A stretch of 64,000 nt of DNA from the NCBI RefSeq assembly GCF_963678635.1, contig NC_087062.1:67381415-67445414 (forward strand), written 5' to 3'. Below, one piece after another: positions 63,468-64,000 of this stretch. The position numbers were made by a program, and so were the translations under genes. Within the stretch, counting starts at the first letter, position 1. Every line of letters starts with the position of its first letter. The DNA comes from Symsagittifera roscoffensis. Lineage: Eukaryota > Xenacoelomorpha > Acoela > Convolutidae. Below the pieces are notes generated by a model, which saw only the letters and a list, made by a program, of their open reading frames with translations, did not search any database and was not told the DNA's origin.

Positions 63468-64000
63468 ATGATAACGGCAACGCCCCCAAGTAAAGACGTG
63501 AAGTCTCGCTAGAGAAAGAGAGAGGTAGAAGAGTTGGGTAGTCCTTCGGCGGATGCAGTCTCGGAGAAAAACCTGATAGAGACGGCCCCCATGGTTCTGG
63601 CACGATGGAAGACAGCAGCCTGCAAGAGTAGCTACGAACCAAGGAAACTGCTCGAGGTAGAAAGAGAGATGGAAGTTCCCACCAACTCGACAACGGAAGA
63701 AGACTTCAAGCCTCAGAGGACAAAGATGAAACGAGGTTCGACGAGCAGGCAGACATGGGAAGTAGACGTTGGCAAAGAATGGGTCTCAAATGAACACCAG
63801 GCCACTGGGAAGCAAGTAACTAGCGATCTTCTTGAGAAGAATAAAACGAGGAACATCTCCCGGCCGTGGTGGGTGGCCCTGGAAACATTGAAGGAACTGG
63901 AAGACTGCCTAAGGAAATTCGACAGTAGAGTGTCACGCAAACGACGCTACTGGGCTACACAGCAGAAGACTGAGACTAACAAATTAATATTGGGGAGCCA
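63468..64000 (+). pseudogene. Module B downstream ORF, one internal stop, runs off the window
   Basis: Open from ATG at 63468 with a single TAG at 63510-63512, then uninterrupted to the window end. It reads EKNLIETAPMVLARWKTAA, SSYEPRKLLEVEREMEV, PTNSTTEEDFKPQRTKMKRG, QTWEVDVGKEWVSNEHQA, NISRPWWVALETLKELEDC, KFDSRVSRKRRYWATQQK. Charged, with a basic end. No family recognised. It continues beyond 64000. Confidence 0.55.

Overview
This is a eukaryotic, repeat-dominated window, most likely from an invertebrate animal. The species cannot be fixed from the sequence. There is no bacterial gene organisation, no rRNA or tRNA that I can support, and no clear host gene. Almost everything is mobile DNA, and most of it is decayed.

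The main resident is a Ty3/Gypsy-type LTR retroelement, called element A here. Its order is: a long AT-rich leader/LTR-like block (2256-4660 and 33800-35945); a minisatellite array (21-bp units at 4664-6062, 14-bp units at 35951-36850); gag; protease; reverse transcriptase; RNase H; a very long acidic linker; integrase with a GPF-type C-terminal module; and finally an extra C-terminal region that reads as a macro-domain fold. Five pol copies or partial copies are present: 1-2255 (fragments), 6340-14735, 40262-46324, 47706-54830, and a 1.74-kb tandem re-duplication at 54831-56596. All carry stops and frameshifts, and several lesions are shared, so defective copies were amplified.

The 3' end of element A is followed, after a homologous spacer of about 0.5 kb, by a second module called B (starts at 15246 and 57090; truncated at 46742). 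B has a coiled coil, an SGNH/GDSL-hydrolase-like domain, a second SGNH-like domain at 60263-60915, and further long conserved reading frames to 64000. A B 3' end at 30925-33243 is followed directly by the next leader, array and gag. The simplest reading is one giant composite retroelement (A plus B, well over 15 kb) present head to tail. Recombinant gag/B chimeras lie at 38012-40260 and 57688-60130.

Between the B start at 15660 and the B 3' end at 30925 lies an AT-rich island of different origin. It holds a minus-strand, protein-primed-type family B DNA polymerase pseudogene (16326-20634) with zinc fingers, a CRE-rich divergent promoter, and a perfect two-copy tandem duplication (21511-26173 and 26174-30836, 4663 bp each). 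Each unit carries an intact 163-aa ORF, a 199-aa minus-strand ORF, a roughly 185-codon ORF, a broken third ORF, a 117-aa ORF and an exonuclease-like ORF. Several of these small proteins have a strand-strand-helix layout like the PC4 single-strand DNA-binding fold. The island looks like an integrated DNA virus or Polinton-like element.

Limits: all family calls come from motifs read by eye. Junction coordinates are good to a few bases where exact repeats meet, and otherwise to tens of bases.
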